Positions 10,930 through 22,454 of a DNA stretch of 64,000 nt are shown here, piece after piece. The DNA is taken from contig OY720643.1 of NCBI GenBank assembly GCA_963169105.1, positions 78,723,696-78,787,695 of the forward strand, written 5' to 3'. The position numbers were made by a program, and so were the translations under genes. Source of the DNA: Ceriagrion tenellum. Taxonomy: Eukaryota; Arthropoda; Insecta; Odonata; Coenagrionidae. The notes beneath the pieces are model-generated. The model saw nothing but the letters and a program-made list of their open reading frames with translations. It did no database searches and was not told the origin of the DNA. Each line of letters begins with the position of its first letter. Positions within the stretch are counted from its first letter, which is position 1.

Positions 10930-12015
10930 ATATAATGCTAAGTTCGCTTACTTCCCAGTAGCTCGTCCTATGTACATTCCTCATTCTTTGGGTTATGTAT
11001 TTATCCCTTGACCTTCCTCTTGGGACTTTTCCCTCTGAATTACCTTCGATTATGTTTTGTTACTAACCCATTCAGCCTCAAAAACTTTGTTTATAATAGT
11101 GTTCCAACCGGTCCATTTCTCTTATGCTAGTCTGTAAACTTTGTTATTTCTAATTTTGTAAGTCCGTTTGATCTTCAGCATACCATTCCAGCATCAGGTT
11201 TGGAAGGCTTCGAGTCTGTTCTGATCTGATTTTCCAATCGTCCATGCTTCCGGTCCATGGAGTGCCTTGCTCCACACAAATGCTTTTACATACTGTTTCC
11301 TTGTTTGTGGTCTTATTTTCTTTGACCCCAGCAGTGGTCTTTTTACCATTCACGCCTTCTTAGTTTCTTGGGCTTTTCTTCGATTGATATCCATTGTGCT
11401 TCTTACGTCCCACGTGATGGTACTCCCGCAATTGCTCTTATTTCTCTCCCCTCAGTGTGACTTCTGCATCCAGGTTTTTTCTTCCACATTCTAGAATTTT
11501 AGTCTACCTATTATCTATTTTCATGTATTCTTAGAGACCTTGTCCATTGCGTGTAGTGACCTTCAAAGATTATCGCCATTTCCAGCTATGACTATGATTC
11601 ATCTGTGTAGCGGAGAATGTTTATTTCTTCTCCGTTGATCTTTAATCCGCTCAGACAAATTTCTTGTACCTTTCTTGTGGCCTCCTGCAAGTACAAGTTG
11701 ATCAGAATTGGACTGAGGTTGCATCCTTGCCTTACATTTTGTTGAGTGTAACTTCTACTTTTTTTTTTGTACTTCATTCGTATTGTGATGACTTGCATCC
11801 ATGTATTCCATGTATTTTTTCCCATTATCCCATTGAACACTATGTATACGATTATATACGCACTGCGATAGCTCTTGCTCTGTTTTAATTGGTTATTGTA
11901 TCTAACTCTGACAGGTATGTAGTCTATTTGGTATTCAGCAACAATAAAATAGATTGATATATAACTGTATTCCATGCATTTTTTTCCCATTATCCCATTG
12001 AACACCATGTAAAGC
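10930..12015 (-). pseudogene. LINE reverse-transcriptase remnant, minus strand (family L2)
   Basis: Reading leftwards, the minus strand gives the RT core VRQGCNLSPILINLYLQEA, then LSGLKINGEEINILRYTDES near 11590-11650, where the catalytic box would be RYADD. Next come the segment with SICVEQGTPWTGSMDDWK (11220-11300) and a C-terminal LRLNG...RGKSPK block to about 10930. The Ala-Asp-Asp of the catalytic site is degraded to Thr-Asp-Glu and the frame is broken, so it is inactive. A phrase of about 40 bp (CCCATTATCCCATTGAACAC) occurs at 11820 and again at 11990, suggesting a local tandem duplication of about 170 bp. It lies tail to tail with the plus-strand copy at 9337. Confidence 0.7.
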
Positions 12016-12169
12016 AGGTTGAACTCACAAGAAAGTAGCATGGAAAGGAATTTTTTTGTTTTTTTGTGTCTAATACAGTACCTACATATTTTTCTATCCA
12101 AAATACAAATGAAATTGTACTTTTGTAATTTCTCCGCGAAACCACCGTAATTGAAAATTGTACCTTTAT

Positions 12170-12235
12170 AGGCATTACCTGACGATGGCGTTATAGGACA
12201 TCGAAATGCGATATAATTCAGAAAATTTGTGAAAT
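12170..12235 (+). repeat. Hammerhead-like motif
   Basis: CTGACGA at 12179-12185 and GAAA at 12203-12206 satisfy the invariant hammerhead positions. GATG (12183-12186) can pair with CATC (12199-12202) around GCGTTATAGGA. Stem I and a normal stem III are not evident. It is probably a decayed Penelope-like terminus. Confidence 0.4.
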
Positions 12236-13726
12236 ACACGAGAGTTTTACTTTAGTTCTAGTGTTATGTTTCGTCCAACTGCATCTCCCTTGTGTTTTAC
12301 TTGCATGCACCTCCCAACGCATATGTTCGCACATCGCAAACGGAGGAGGATGGGGCGGAAAATTTGAATTTTTCATTTTTTTTCTGATCGTGCGTTAAAG
12401 CGTGTTAAGATCGTGCAACTGATAGTTACTAACCTCGATGCCTTTTTCTAAACGACTCGAAGATAACGACGACATCTCTTGGAAATATTTGTAATTTTTT
12501 TTCATGCGAGCACGCCCGTCAGGTAACGCAACGTCTGACATTCCATTTATACTCCACGGTACCAAGCGGGTCACACATGCACGCTTTCCTTCCTGGCCGC
12601 GCGGCCTAAAGTGGCGAGGAGTTAAAAAGGAAATATAAATCTCACGTAAGCCATGTCTACGTTTATAATCTGGGTGTCGACGCTGGCAGCATTTCTTTTT
12701 TTTTTTTAATTTTGAAACATCGCGTGTCTCAAGCGAGGGAGAAAATTCAATGCCTTGCATTTTAGGTGAATATTTTCCCCCCAGTAATTACATGCGTTTA
12801 TGGCCGACCATGGGCTGTAATTTAGTCAGTCCTTGATAGAATTTCAGAGGGTGAAAAAGGGTATATGATTTCCCTTCTCTCGCGGTTTTCTTAAAACGGC
12901 ACAAGACCGCATGAAACGTTTAAACCTTTTCCACTGACACTAATGAGAGTATTATATCGCTAAAGGTTTTACCTACACCGTGTAACTCACAAAAAAACCT
13001 GGAAGACGCGACGCTGTTGAAAGGACTACGATCTAAATCTTGTGAAAGTGGAGCTTAGTGTACGGATGTTTTTATTTTGCCCTTAAAAGTTTAAGAGGGA
13101 ATCCTTACGTAACTAAAAGGGACTTGAGCCTCTGTGTAAGTTACCTTGACGAGATAATCCTTTAGAATTCTTTGCGGAAAGGAAATACTTTCAGTTGGTG
13201 GTGAAAGTGGTGGGAATTTAAGTTCATGGGATTATCGGGGAATAAAAACTGCGGGTTTAAGATCGGTGGAGTTCTTAAGCACTCTGTCAGCTCTAAAATC
13301 ACTCCAAAGGCTTCCTTCAAAAGGACCCCCGCATTCAATTACGTGATAACCTGAATATTTCCGTAATGGCCTGGCACGTACGCACGGAATTTCCTGGAAA
13401 AATCATGAAATTATTTCCATATCCTGCTTTATATTAGGTAAAATTCTTATCCTCAGGCTGAATATTGAATCAAGTTTTAATTACTTGTCAGTTTAATCAT
13501 CGTCCATTCCCAAAATATGACTTGACTTATTTATATGGTTTGTTCAGAATCTTGACTTTATCGACGTACTCTATTGTATGGTGTTTTTTGGTAATGAAAA
13601 TTGATCTGATCAAAAAATAATTAATCGGTCAGCCAATAACAGAGACAAGTGCTACAAAGGCATCCACACCTGATTTATATCTCATATGCTCTAAAAAATT
13701 CTTTACAGGTTACATATATAGGTGTA
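12236..13726. other. No recognisable gene
   Basis: Contains a moderately GC-rich stretch (12300-12760) with a 121-codon minus frame ending near 12395. The peptide is basic, has no recognised domain, and its stop-free run is explained by composition. The remainder is A+T-rich. Confidence 0.4.
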
Positions 13727-13850
13727 TATTGGGCGACTGGGACATATTCTTAATTATGATAAACATGGAAATGTACCATGTTTATCTCCACTTAATGACA
13801 CATTCCTTTTGACGATATTAAACATAAAATTAATCAAAATGTTTGAAACA
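13727..13850 (+). repeat. Repeat block B, copy 1
   Basis: ATATTGGGCGACTG(G/A)GACATAT, CATGGAAATGTACCATG and AAACATAAAATTAATCAAAA are shared almost base for base with 14727-14846. Copy 1 continues into different flanking sequence. Confidence 0.8.
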
Positions 13851-14551
13851 ATGACAATGTTTTTATTTTTAATCATAAATTACGCTTTTTAAATTCTTAT
13901 TTACTTCACTTTTCCTTAACCATTACAATTTTACGGATTTGTCAATTACTGTGATAAATAATTATAGGGGTAGATAATTTTTTTAACTTGGCTATAGTGG
14001 TACACATGTATCGTAGTGTAGTTACAAATGTGATGGGATCTATTTTAAATGCTCGGTATGTCCTTATTTTCCTAATTTAGTGCTTATTCAGTAACTATAT
14101 AAAAGTCCTTATTTTTACCAAAATAGTCACTCTAATATTTACTGGCAATTAATGAAGCTATTTTTGATCTCCCATTTGTAATTTTTACCTCAATTTTTTT
14201 AGGCATAATTAAATACTTGAGACTTTTTAGGCGATTTTTTTAGTATATAAAAGGAAGTTATACTCGTTCTAATAATGAGACTTTCACTTTGATCAGTGGT
14301 GAATTAAAATGGAAAATATTTTTTTGATACATGATTAAGAATTTTGGATCACTTTCTCCACATAATTCATTATCATAACCAGAAAACTCAAGATACAAAG
14401 GAACAATCTAAAAGACGCACGCAACGCAAGCACGCAAAGTTTCTCCAATGTTGGGTCGTTGGAAAGAAAAGACAACTCTGTGTATAAATTTAATTGATAC
14501 AAAAAGACACAATTATTTAGTTAGAATGTGTACAAAATAATTCCCTCTTCT

Positions 14552-15178
14552 AGCTGTTGGTCTTGACCACAATGGCTTAGCACACACAAACATGGCACAC
14601 AACAAACATTATGGCCTACTTAAAGATTCGTGTACTCGTGGGAAAAAAGGAACCTACAGCAATAGAATACTCCTACGAGAAGAGGTGCTCGAAAAAACAT
14701 GCTACTGGTATTCTTATGTAACATGGTATATTGGGCGACTGAGACATATTCTTAATTATGGAAAACATGGAAATGTACCATGTTTATCTCCACTTAATGA
14801 CACATTCCTTTTGACGACATTAAACATAAAATTAATCAAAATGTTTTTATTTTTAATTTTATTTTGTATTTTATTTTACAGAATATAATAAAAAGTAATC
14901 GTCGAATATTAATTGGGAGAGGTATCTTGGTATAAAACTTTATGGAAATAATGTGTACGACAAAATGTTTTATTACAGTCCAAATTGCGACTTATTTTAT
15001 AAATGATTCTATTTTAAGCAGAAATTGAGCATTTTTGACGGAACATCCCCATAACTATCGTGTTGATTGTTAAAGTCGAGGCTCAGTAAGTTCCTATTCA
15101 CTCTTAGTTAAATCAGGAATGCATAATTTAGGACATACGTCTAATATAAATATTCATAATTTAATAGATCATTAATCC
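14552..15178 (+). repeat. Duplicated unit A-B-C, copy 1
   Basis: Block A (14552-14724, CTAGCTGTTGGTCTTGACCA...), block B (14727-14846) and block C (14880-15178, ATAATAAAAAGTAATCGTCG...) lie in order. A is repeated at 15180-15355 and C at 17436-17738, so a unit of about 630 bp has been tandemly duplicated. Block B is absent from the second unit and is present separately at 13727. Confidence 0.8.
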
Positions 15179-15179
15179 T

Positions 15180-15540
15180 TCTAGCTGTTGGTCTTGACCA
15201 CAATTGCTTAGCACACACAAACATGGCACACAACAAACATTATGGCCGACTTAAAGATTTGTGTACTCATGGGAAAAAAAGTTACCTACAGCAGTAGAAT
15301 ACTCCTATGAGAAGAGGTGCTCGAAAAAACATGCTACTGGTATTCTTATGTAACAATTATTGTATTTGTACGACATTGAATCTGTACCATAAATTAGTAG
15401 GAAACATATTCTGGCTGCTATTTCAATTGCTGTGTTTTCTATTGTATCGTAATAATTCTTTTCATCAAACAACCAGTTCCCTCTGAGTTTTTTCTCCTGT
15501 TTTCTCCTGTTTTCAAGGATGATAACCAAAATGAAAGACT
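15180..15540 (+). repeat. Block A copy 2 and flank of the LINE insertion
   Basis: 15180-15355 repeats block A. The remaining sequence to the LINE start contains CTCCTGTTTTCTCCTGTTTT, a short direct repeat at the presumed insertion point. The plus strand becomes RT-coding from about 15542. Confidence 0.65.
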
Positions 15541-17286
15541 CGATGACTCTACTTTAACTGGTGATAGCCTTAAGTTTTACGATTCTTCACTAATCTCCCT
15601 GTATGACAGTGAAAGGATGTACTCACTGCATTACACTCCCGAAATTCTCATGCGCTCGGTCAAATCATTGAAATCGAACTCCACAGGTGTAGATGGAATC
15701 AGTGTGTAAATAATTAAACTCATACTTCCCGCAGTAATGCCTCTTATCCTAGATATTTATAATTGTTCCATAAATTACTCTACATTTCCAACTATCTGGA
15801 AATCTGCAATAATCCGTCCTATCAATAAAATTCCTGCGCCTAAAGATATGTCTGATTTTAGGCCCATTGCTGTGTTGTGTGCTCTCTCAAAACCCCTTGA
15901 GCGCTTTGTGTACAACTCTACGGTAGATCATCTATCTCGGCTGAACTTTTTTGACAAATATAAATCGGGCTTTCGTAAAAACCACAGTACTCAGTCTGCA
16001 CTAATTAAAATAACAGATGACATTCGTCGATCAATAGACAAAAGAAAAATCACAATTCTAGTTCAATTTGACCTTAGCAAAGCCTTCGATTCCGTAGATC
16101 ATGATATTCTACTATGACGCATGGCTCAACTTCAGTTATCTCCCTCCGTTCTGTTCTGGTTTCATTCTTACCTATCCAATCGGCAACAGGCTGTTAAATA
16201 CGGTGAATGTAAAGAATCAAGTTTTCTACCTGTTCCCCGGGGAGTCCCGCAAGGCTCAATTCTTGGACCCCTGTTGTTCACTATATATATCAAAGACCTC
16301 ACTAGCATCATATCTCATTGCAAATACCATCTTTATGCAGACGACTTACAGATTTATCTCGAATCCCACCCAAAGGAAATAGAAAATGCTGTTGAATTGA
16401 TCAATAAAGATATCCAATCTATCTGTAAATGGTTAGCTGTTAATCGGCTGAAGTTGAATCCTGACAAGACTAAGTCAATAATATTTGGTAGTCCTTCCTA
16501 TCTGAACTTCATCTCAATGAGTGGCCCTCCCAAAATAAGAGTACAGAATATCCTTATAGATTACTCGACTTCAGTGAAAAGTCTCGGGGTTCATTTAAAT
16601 AACACCTTGAGCTGGCGGGAGCACGTTAAAGTTATATCTAACAATGTGTATAAGACTATGTACCAATTGAAGCACTTTAGGCATCTGCTCCCAATTTCAC
16701 TTCGCCAGAAGCTGGTTCAAACTCTGGTATTCCCATATTTTGACTATTGTTCAATCATTTTCTCAGATGTTAACTCAGAACTGTGCATTAAGCTGCAGCG
16801 TCTTCAAAACTCCTGTCTGCGTTTTGTTTTCAACATCCGCTATGATGAACACGTCACGCCTTATTACGAAAAAATTAAATGGCTGAAATTGGATAAACGC
16901 CCAAAACTGCAAAAGGCTTTACACGTGTTTAAGGTTCTGAAATCCAAAAACCCCACCTATTTGTATGAAAATTTTATATGTAATGTAGATACAGGAAAAA
17001 GATCAACTCGTGTCACTGAGTTATTTTTATTCCCTAAATTCCATACCTTATTATTTGAGCACTCTTTCCTAATTTCCTCCTGCAAGTTATGGAATTGTTT
17101 ACCTGTAAATGTTAGAACCTCTATGACAATTTCGATGTTCAAGAGAAACATGACTGATTACCTATGTAAAATTGCTTAGTTTTTTGTAATCTTTTATGTT
17201 ATGGCATGTATTTATTTCTTTTCTATGTTCCAGGGGACTTAAAGTCCCAGAACAATAAAGACTATTTTCTATTCTATTCTATTCTG
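15541..17286 (+). mobile_element. 5'-truncated LINE insertion with hairpin and pentamer tail (family L1)
   Basis: The element consists of the RT frame, a 3' UTR of about 100 bp and a tail. The UTR has GGGACTTAAAGTCCC at 17234-17248, a 7-bp perfect stem, directly followed by CAGAACAATAAAGAC and TATTC units to about 17285. A short repeated tail after a small hairpin is typical of CR1/L2-type LINEs, whose RT recognises the 3' end. TCTGAG occurs next to both ends but is too short to call a target duplication. Confidence 0.75.
15542..17179 (+). pseudogene. LINE reverse transcriptase, Jockey/CR1-group, two nonsense codons
   Basis: One uninterrupted reading register of 546 codons encodes the RT and C-terminal region of a non-LTR retrotransposon ORF2. 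In order: STGVDGISV (finger), SAIIRPINK, DFRPIAVLCALSKPLER, GFRKNHSTQSALIKITDD, QFDLSKAFDSVDHDILL (first catalytic Asp), VPRGVPQGSILGPLLFTIYI, YADDLQIY (catalytic Asp pair), NPDKTKSIIFG, SVKSLGVHLN, and a thumb/C-terminal portion. Only two in-frame stops break it: TAA at 15707-15709, probably from a Lys codon, and TGA at 16115-16117, probably CGA to TGA. The endonuclease and ORF1 are missing by 5' truncation. It is the youngest-looking LINE here. Clade placement is by motif style. Confidence 0.88.
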
Positions 17287-17435
17287 AGAGTAATCAAATG
17301 CATACGTAATGTTAAGTTCATTTTTAAATCAAACATTGTAATTGTCTGGGTAACCCTGCTTTAGTCACTGCGAGCAAGCTGCCGAGATAATTGCGCGTGA
17401 AGGTAATTTTTCTTTGAGTTGCATACCGTTTTTCT

Positions 17436-17738
17436 TTTACAAAATATAATAAAAAGTAATCGTCGAATATTAATTGGGAGAGGTATCTTGGTAAAAAAAC
17501 TTTATGGAAATTATTTTTACGACAAAATGTTTTATTACAGTCCAAATTGCGACTTATTTTATAAATGAGTCCATTTTAAGCAGAAATTGAACATTTTTGA
17601 CGGAACATCCCTATAACTATCGTGTTGATTGTTAAAGTCGAGGCTGAGTAAGTTCCTATTCACTCTTAATTAAATAAGGAATGCATAAATTAGGAAATAT
17701 GTCTAATATAAATATTCATAATTAAATAGATCATTAAT
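17436..17738 (+). repeat. Repeat block C, copy 2
   Basis: Matches 14880-15178 closely (GTAATCGTCGAATATTAATT, GACGGAACATCC, TCGTGTTGATTGTTAAAGTC). The 17287-17435 stretch before it, together with 15356-15540, is the interior that differs from the first unit. Confidence 0.8.
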
Positions 17739-19130
17739 CAGGTTTAATATAAATGTAATGAATGATGAAAAGATATAATGATGAAACTAAATTTGACACT
17801 ACAAAGAATTCAAGATATGAAGAAAATTGTATTGGAAAAATTTTATTACGGTACTGGAGAACCAGGAAAACTAGTAATCTTAGATTTTAGATTATGAGCT
17901 GAAGAACGGTACAATGATGAAACTGAAAAAGGAAAATAGCAAAGAATGAAATAAATGAGGTGATAACGACGAGAAGAATCAGTGTTGAGAGTGTAGAACA
18001 AAGTAAATGAAAGCTGTCGAACTTGAGATGATGAGCACTTGAGAGGATTCAAAAACAAATTTATTTTACCCGTTCATTCCCCTTTTGTATGAAGGTTACG
18101 ATTTTTTGTAAAAAAAACGGTTAATTTCTTACCATTGCAACAACTTTTTTTCATGACAAGCAGTATGAGATTTAAATAGGATCTTATAGTACTTAATGCC
18201 TTTAGACCATCGGTCATGCGATAAATAGAGAGAGAGAGAGTAAGATTTTGTTTTATTTTCACCCAAACAACTCAATAGGCGATCATTGATTCCTGGACTG
18301 TAATCAAATTTTAATGTCTCATTGAAAGGAATGTCATCAATTTATTTTTTCTTCTTGTTGAAATTTTCAGACAGATTGGTACACAATTTTTTTCTGTCCA
18401 TGCACAACAAGTGATCAATACACTCCCATTATACACGTCACCATTTCACCTCTCAAAACCTAATCCTTTACCCAGTTGGTGTCCTGGCGCCCAATGCCAA
18501 ACGCCCATGCAGTAGCTTGCTGGATAGTATGTATCTGTAGAAATTCAACGTTCACCCCTCCAAGCACTCCAAGAAAGAACATTGTATTGTTATCACAATT
18601 GAATATTACGATTTTAACTGTAATGATTCCTACGTCATTCCATTCTGGCATGGAGCTATGGAATACAGAAAAGTGGAAATTTGGTGGGAAGAGGTGCCAT
18701 TTGAATGAAACCCAGGATATTTTATTTATTTACCTCAAACCGTATCCAATATAAAGATTTGATCTCCTCCAATGGCCAACAATCAGTGTATTTATTTGTC
18801 TGGTAGAGGTTTTATCTCAAAGACCTCTCTCCCAGATAAAATCGTGCTCTTCTTTGTAAAAAAATAAGGAAAGCTTACGCTCTTTCATCCAAGGATAACA
18901 TCCTCAAACACAACCTTATAACAGTTTGCCATGCTTTCAAATGATCTTCCCGGATATCGCCGAGGGGAAAAAGACACGTTTTCTCGTTTCGATTTAATTA
19001 GTGTACAAGCATTGAAGGGCCTAATATAACAAAAGGATTATCTGAAAACTTCCTTAAAACTACACTTGACCATTCAGAATTCTTATCAGTTAATATGTCA
19101 TTTCCCCCGAAAGTTCTGATACATGTCTAA
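17739..19130. other. No recognisable gene
   Basis: A+T-rich. A short (AG)n run sits at 18228-18242. Overlapping frames at 18460-18754 have no recognised domain. Confidence 0.45.
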
Positions 19131-19487
19131 CGGCCAGTTGCAAGACCTTTGATCAATAGAAGAACAATATTTGATCTAATCTTCTTCCGCCAGATAATAT
19201 TTATGAAATTATAGGGTATGAGTAATTGATAATGCACGTAGTAATTAGTCAGTATGAGTGAACAAACTGGTCATTTATCTGAAAACAACTCTTTTATTTA
19301 GTAATTAAATCTCCAAGTGGTTCATTGCGCATCCGCCATATTGGCTACTAATGTGACTCATAACTCCACGCAATAAGTTATGAAACCAATACATTTCTCG
19401 AATGTTTCTGCAACAATTATTGAATGGTTTTCGCGGCTTATGGGTCCAATAACTTGATAGAATATGTGTCGTACCTGCAACTGGCCA
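19131..19487. mobile_element. Foldback repeat X, copy 1
   Basis: The ends are inverted: CGGCCAGTTGCAAG (19131-19144) against CCTGCAACTGGCCA (19474-19487). The interior (GATCTAATCTTCTTCCGCC, TAATGCACGTA, AAGTTATGAAACCAATA, TTATTGAATGGTT) recurs at 25881-26265 and 27491-27578, where the copy is split by another element. This copy gives the unoccupied site for that insertion (TTTCTGC at about 19407). No transposase. Confidence 0.75.
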
Positions 19488-19689
19488 AAAGGCGTTTAAA
19501 GTGTAACATGTCATGAATGCTAACGTAACAATTACCCGTGATAGCCCGTTCAAGTGTGGTTTGAAAAAAGATGATGAAAGAATGTTCAATCAGGTATTGA
19601 CTTGATTTGTATGCTGTCTATCACCGCGGGAGACCACCTTAAAATAATTCCATACCCTGAATTTGGAAGTAAATTTATAACTTTACTTA

Positions 19690-19770
19690 CTTCACATCTA
19701 CAGCTAGATGATACTCTGCTAGCCTCCTCAGGGGTTTATAGTAGGTGGTTATCACCTAAACCATGTTAGT
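19690..19770 (+). repeat. Degenerate copy of the CTACATCTACAT family
   Basis: CACATCTACAGCTAGATGAT, ACTCTGCTAGCC and a GGTGG block follow the order seen at 22455 and 43573, but with many changes. Confidence 0.4.
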
Positions 19771-20194
19771 GTAACTACGATTGCTAATACAATAGCAAAA
19801 ACCTACTAAAACTAGTCAAAGGGCAAATTTTACAAATATTTGCGACACTATATTGAGGGGACTGTATACCTCGACCTTTTAGTTCCACCTTCTGCCGCAG
19901 CTGAGGAGAGTAATTTTCCTTCCCCTTCAGTTCCCTACCGTGGTCTACAGCGTCTCTGATGGCATAGAGGTAAATGCCTAGCGAGGGTTCAGGAGAATAT
20001 TCACAGTGGCGTTATAAGCACAATTTCAATATTTTGATAATTCTCCTCAGAGAGGAAGGATTCGTGCTTACAATAAGTTCTAAGATTTTAAGAAATATAC
20101 TTCACACACATCATGTTCAAACCTCAAACATGGACGACCAACTAAGCAAAGTAGCTTTCAGTGCTAAGTAAAATATAATGATACAATGATTCAT
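19771..20194. other. No recognisable gene
   Basis: Nothing recognised. A GAATGAATGAAT-type run (minus strand) at 20188-20200 belongs to the tail of the next LINE. Confidence 0.45.
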
Positions 20195-20885
20195 TCATTC
20201 ATTAGTTGTTCAATCCTAAGATTGGTTGACTGCAGCCCTCCACCCTTCCTAATCTAGTGTTAGTTCCCTTACCGCCTGGTATCACTTCCTATGTACTTTT
20301 CTCTTTATTTGGTCCATGAACTAATTCCTGGGCCTTCCTCTGGAGACTTTTCACTCTATTTTTCCTTCAATATGTTCGTCACAAACTCATTGGGTCTCGG
20401 ACTGTGTTCAATCTATCTAGTTCTTCTTTTCGGTATCGTGTCTCATAGGCACTTTTCCTCTTCTACTCTTCTGTACCCTACGTTATTTCTTATTTTGTCC
20501 GTCCATTTGTACTTCAGCATCCTCCTCCAGCACCAGGTTTCGCAGGCTTCTAGTCTTTTCTGGTCACCATTTCCAATGGTCCATGCTTCCGATCCGCACA
20601 TTGCTACGGTCTGCACGAATGTTTGTACAAAATATTTTCCTAGTTTGTAGTCCTATCTTCTTTGAGCACAGCAGTTTTATTTTGCCCCTGGACGTCTTAT
20701 TAGGTTGCTGTAATTTCTTTCCTCTCGAGGCGATTACTACATTCAGCTCCTCTCTTCCGCGTGCAAGATTTTTAGTCTTTGCCTTTTTTGTTTTCATGTA
20801 GCATTCTTGGAAAACTTGGTCCATGACGTTTAGTGACCATTAACGGTCATTGCGATTTTCAGCAGTGACTGCGATATTATCTGCG
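20195..20885 (-). pseudogene. LINE remnant, minus strand (family L2)
   Basis: The minus strand reads REELNVVIASRGKKLQQPN, TRKIFCTNIRADRS, GSMDHWKW, then frame-shifted NLVLEEDAE, RRTR.IEHS, NEFVTNILK and a terminal GGGLQSTNL. This parallels the plus copy at 9337-9930 block for block. The 3' boundary is GGTTGACTGCAGCC (complement) followed by a (GAAT)n tail. Multiple frame breaks mean no product. 5' truncated: the catalytic YADD region is absent. Confidence 0.7.
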
Positions 20886-21039
20886 GAGCGGGATACAACG
20901 ATAGCAAAGTAAATTAATTAATTAGCTTCCTATCGATAAACATGGTTAAAAGGTAGTTTATCCGAGAAAGGAGCTTTTATTTATTTATGGAGCGGGCTAA
21001 ATCCGCAAATACATTCTTGTTACTGTTTATCGTGCTTTT

Positions 21040-21520
21040 AAATGCTCTGTCTTGATCAAGAATGAGAGGAGGCACGCTTTAATCGAAGGATCTCTTCGGG
21101 AAGAATCGACGTCAATCAGGATGAGAGAGAGAGAGAGAGAGAAAGATCGCGAGATGGTCCGTGTAATCCGCAGCAGATATCCTCCCTTTCCTCCTTGCAT
21201 CGCTAACACTCCTCTCCTCTCTCTCCTCTTCCCCCTCTCAAGTTTCCTCGACCGGAAATTCCGACCTCCCCACCGCCTCCTCCAACCCACCCACGGGATG
21301 TGTTTCTCGGATCGAGTAGGCGGCTTACGCGAGGAGGTGTGAAGGATTTCTCGATCGGAGTTCCTGGCCGTGGTCGGATGAGAAGTGTTTACACTCAATA
21401 CGCCTATTTCGACTCGTTAGCGTGGGCTGAGCGTGGGGGAAAAAGTTGTTTTCTTTCCATTCCTTCTTTCAGGATTTGGCCGCGTCGTATTTGGGCTTCT
21501 GGTAAATGAACGAAAGACAA
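21040..21520. other. GC-rich islet with (GA)n
   Basis: GC-rich, with GAGAGAGAGAGAGA at about 21124-21142 and TCCTC runs. Frames of up to 123 codons overlap on both strands, as expected from composition. No domain was recognised. It resembles the islets at 9960 and 33010 in texture only. Confidence 0.35.
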
Positions 21521-21559
21521 AGTATATGATAATATCCAAGAGGAGCTAGAGACAAGAAG

Positions 21560-22300
21560 AGCACTTTAAGATTTGACATTTTGATTTTAAGATTTGACAT
21601 TTGGAGAGAAGAAGTTTGAAGAAGTATCCAGCTTTAGACATCTGGGGGCAATGGTTTAAATGACAATGATTTAAGTAGAGAAATAAAAGATAAAACACAG
21701 GCAGGCAACCGTGCATATTTGCCAAACAGGATGATGTTCAAGAACCGTCTTATAACATGAAATACGAATATTAAAATATGTAAGACGTTGGTCCGACCGA
21801 TAGTCACCTATGTCTCAGAGTTGTGGACCATAAAAAGGTCGGATGAAAATGCTCCTTGAGTATTTGAGCGACGAATATTAAGGAAGATAAATATACTGGG
21901 ATTCTCCCCCATACCCTGCCTCTCTTACATTCTGATTATATGATATACTTTCTCAAGGAAAATGAGAGAACAAGATAAAATGCAGAGCTAAATCATTTAG
22001 TTGGAGGCCAGGACATGGCTAGATTTGTCAAAGCTCGGAGAATGGAATGGTTGGGTCATGCGGAGAGAATGACAGAGGATCGGACACCCGGAGGAATATT
22101 AAAGGAATAGTTTCACCACACGAAAAAAAAGAGAAGGCCAAGTCTTAGAAGGATAGAAAATCTTATTGCAAAATTGCAGTCAATGAATATCGAAGGATGG
22201 GAGAGGAGAGTTAGAGACAGCAAAGAGAATGGAGGCAAACTGTGGAGGAGACCAAGGTCCACCAAGGGCCGTAGAGCCATGGAGAGAGAAAGTGTGTGTG
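21560..22300 (+). pseudogene. LINE reverse-transcriptase C-terminal remnant (family L4)
   Basis: Conceptual translation gives KFEEVSSFRHLGAMV, NDLSREIKDKTQAGNRAY, KICKTLVRPIVTYVSELWT, FERRILRKI, then after an interruption QDMARFVKARRMEWLGHAER, RRPSLRRIEN and WERRVRDSKENGGKLWRRPR. These are the ordered C-terminal blocks of a common arthropod LINE (F.YLG, IRP..TY..E.WT, WLGH.ERM). Stops and frameshifts are frequent. Bases 21896-21955 interrupt the domain and match 24513-24572, so this patch may be a later insertion. The first 'YADD' part is missing. Confidence 0.7.
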
Positions 22301-22454
22301 TGTGGGCTGAACGTAGGGAAGTGGTTTTTTTTCTTTTCTTTCCATTTCTTCTTTTGGAATTTGGCCGCGTCGTCGTTTTTCCGGCAACGTTTTTCCTCTT
22401 CTCCTGAAGGCATCTTCAGGGTAAAGATGTTGCGTTTCTTTTTGGCCGGGTTTA

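Noticed and set aside
12395..12760. 121-codon minus frame as a gene
   Set aside because: The basic, Lys-rich peptide has no family resemblance and includes a translated poly-A run.
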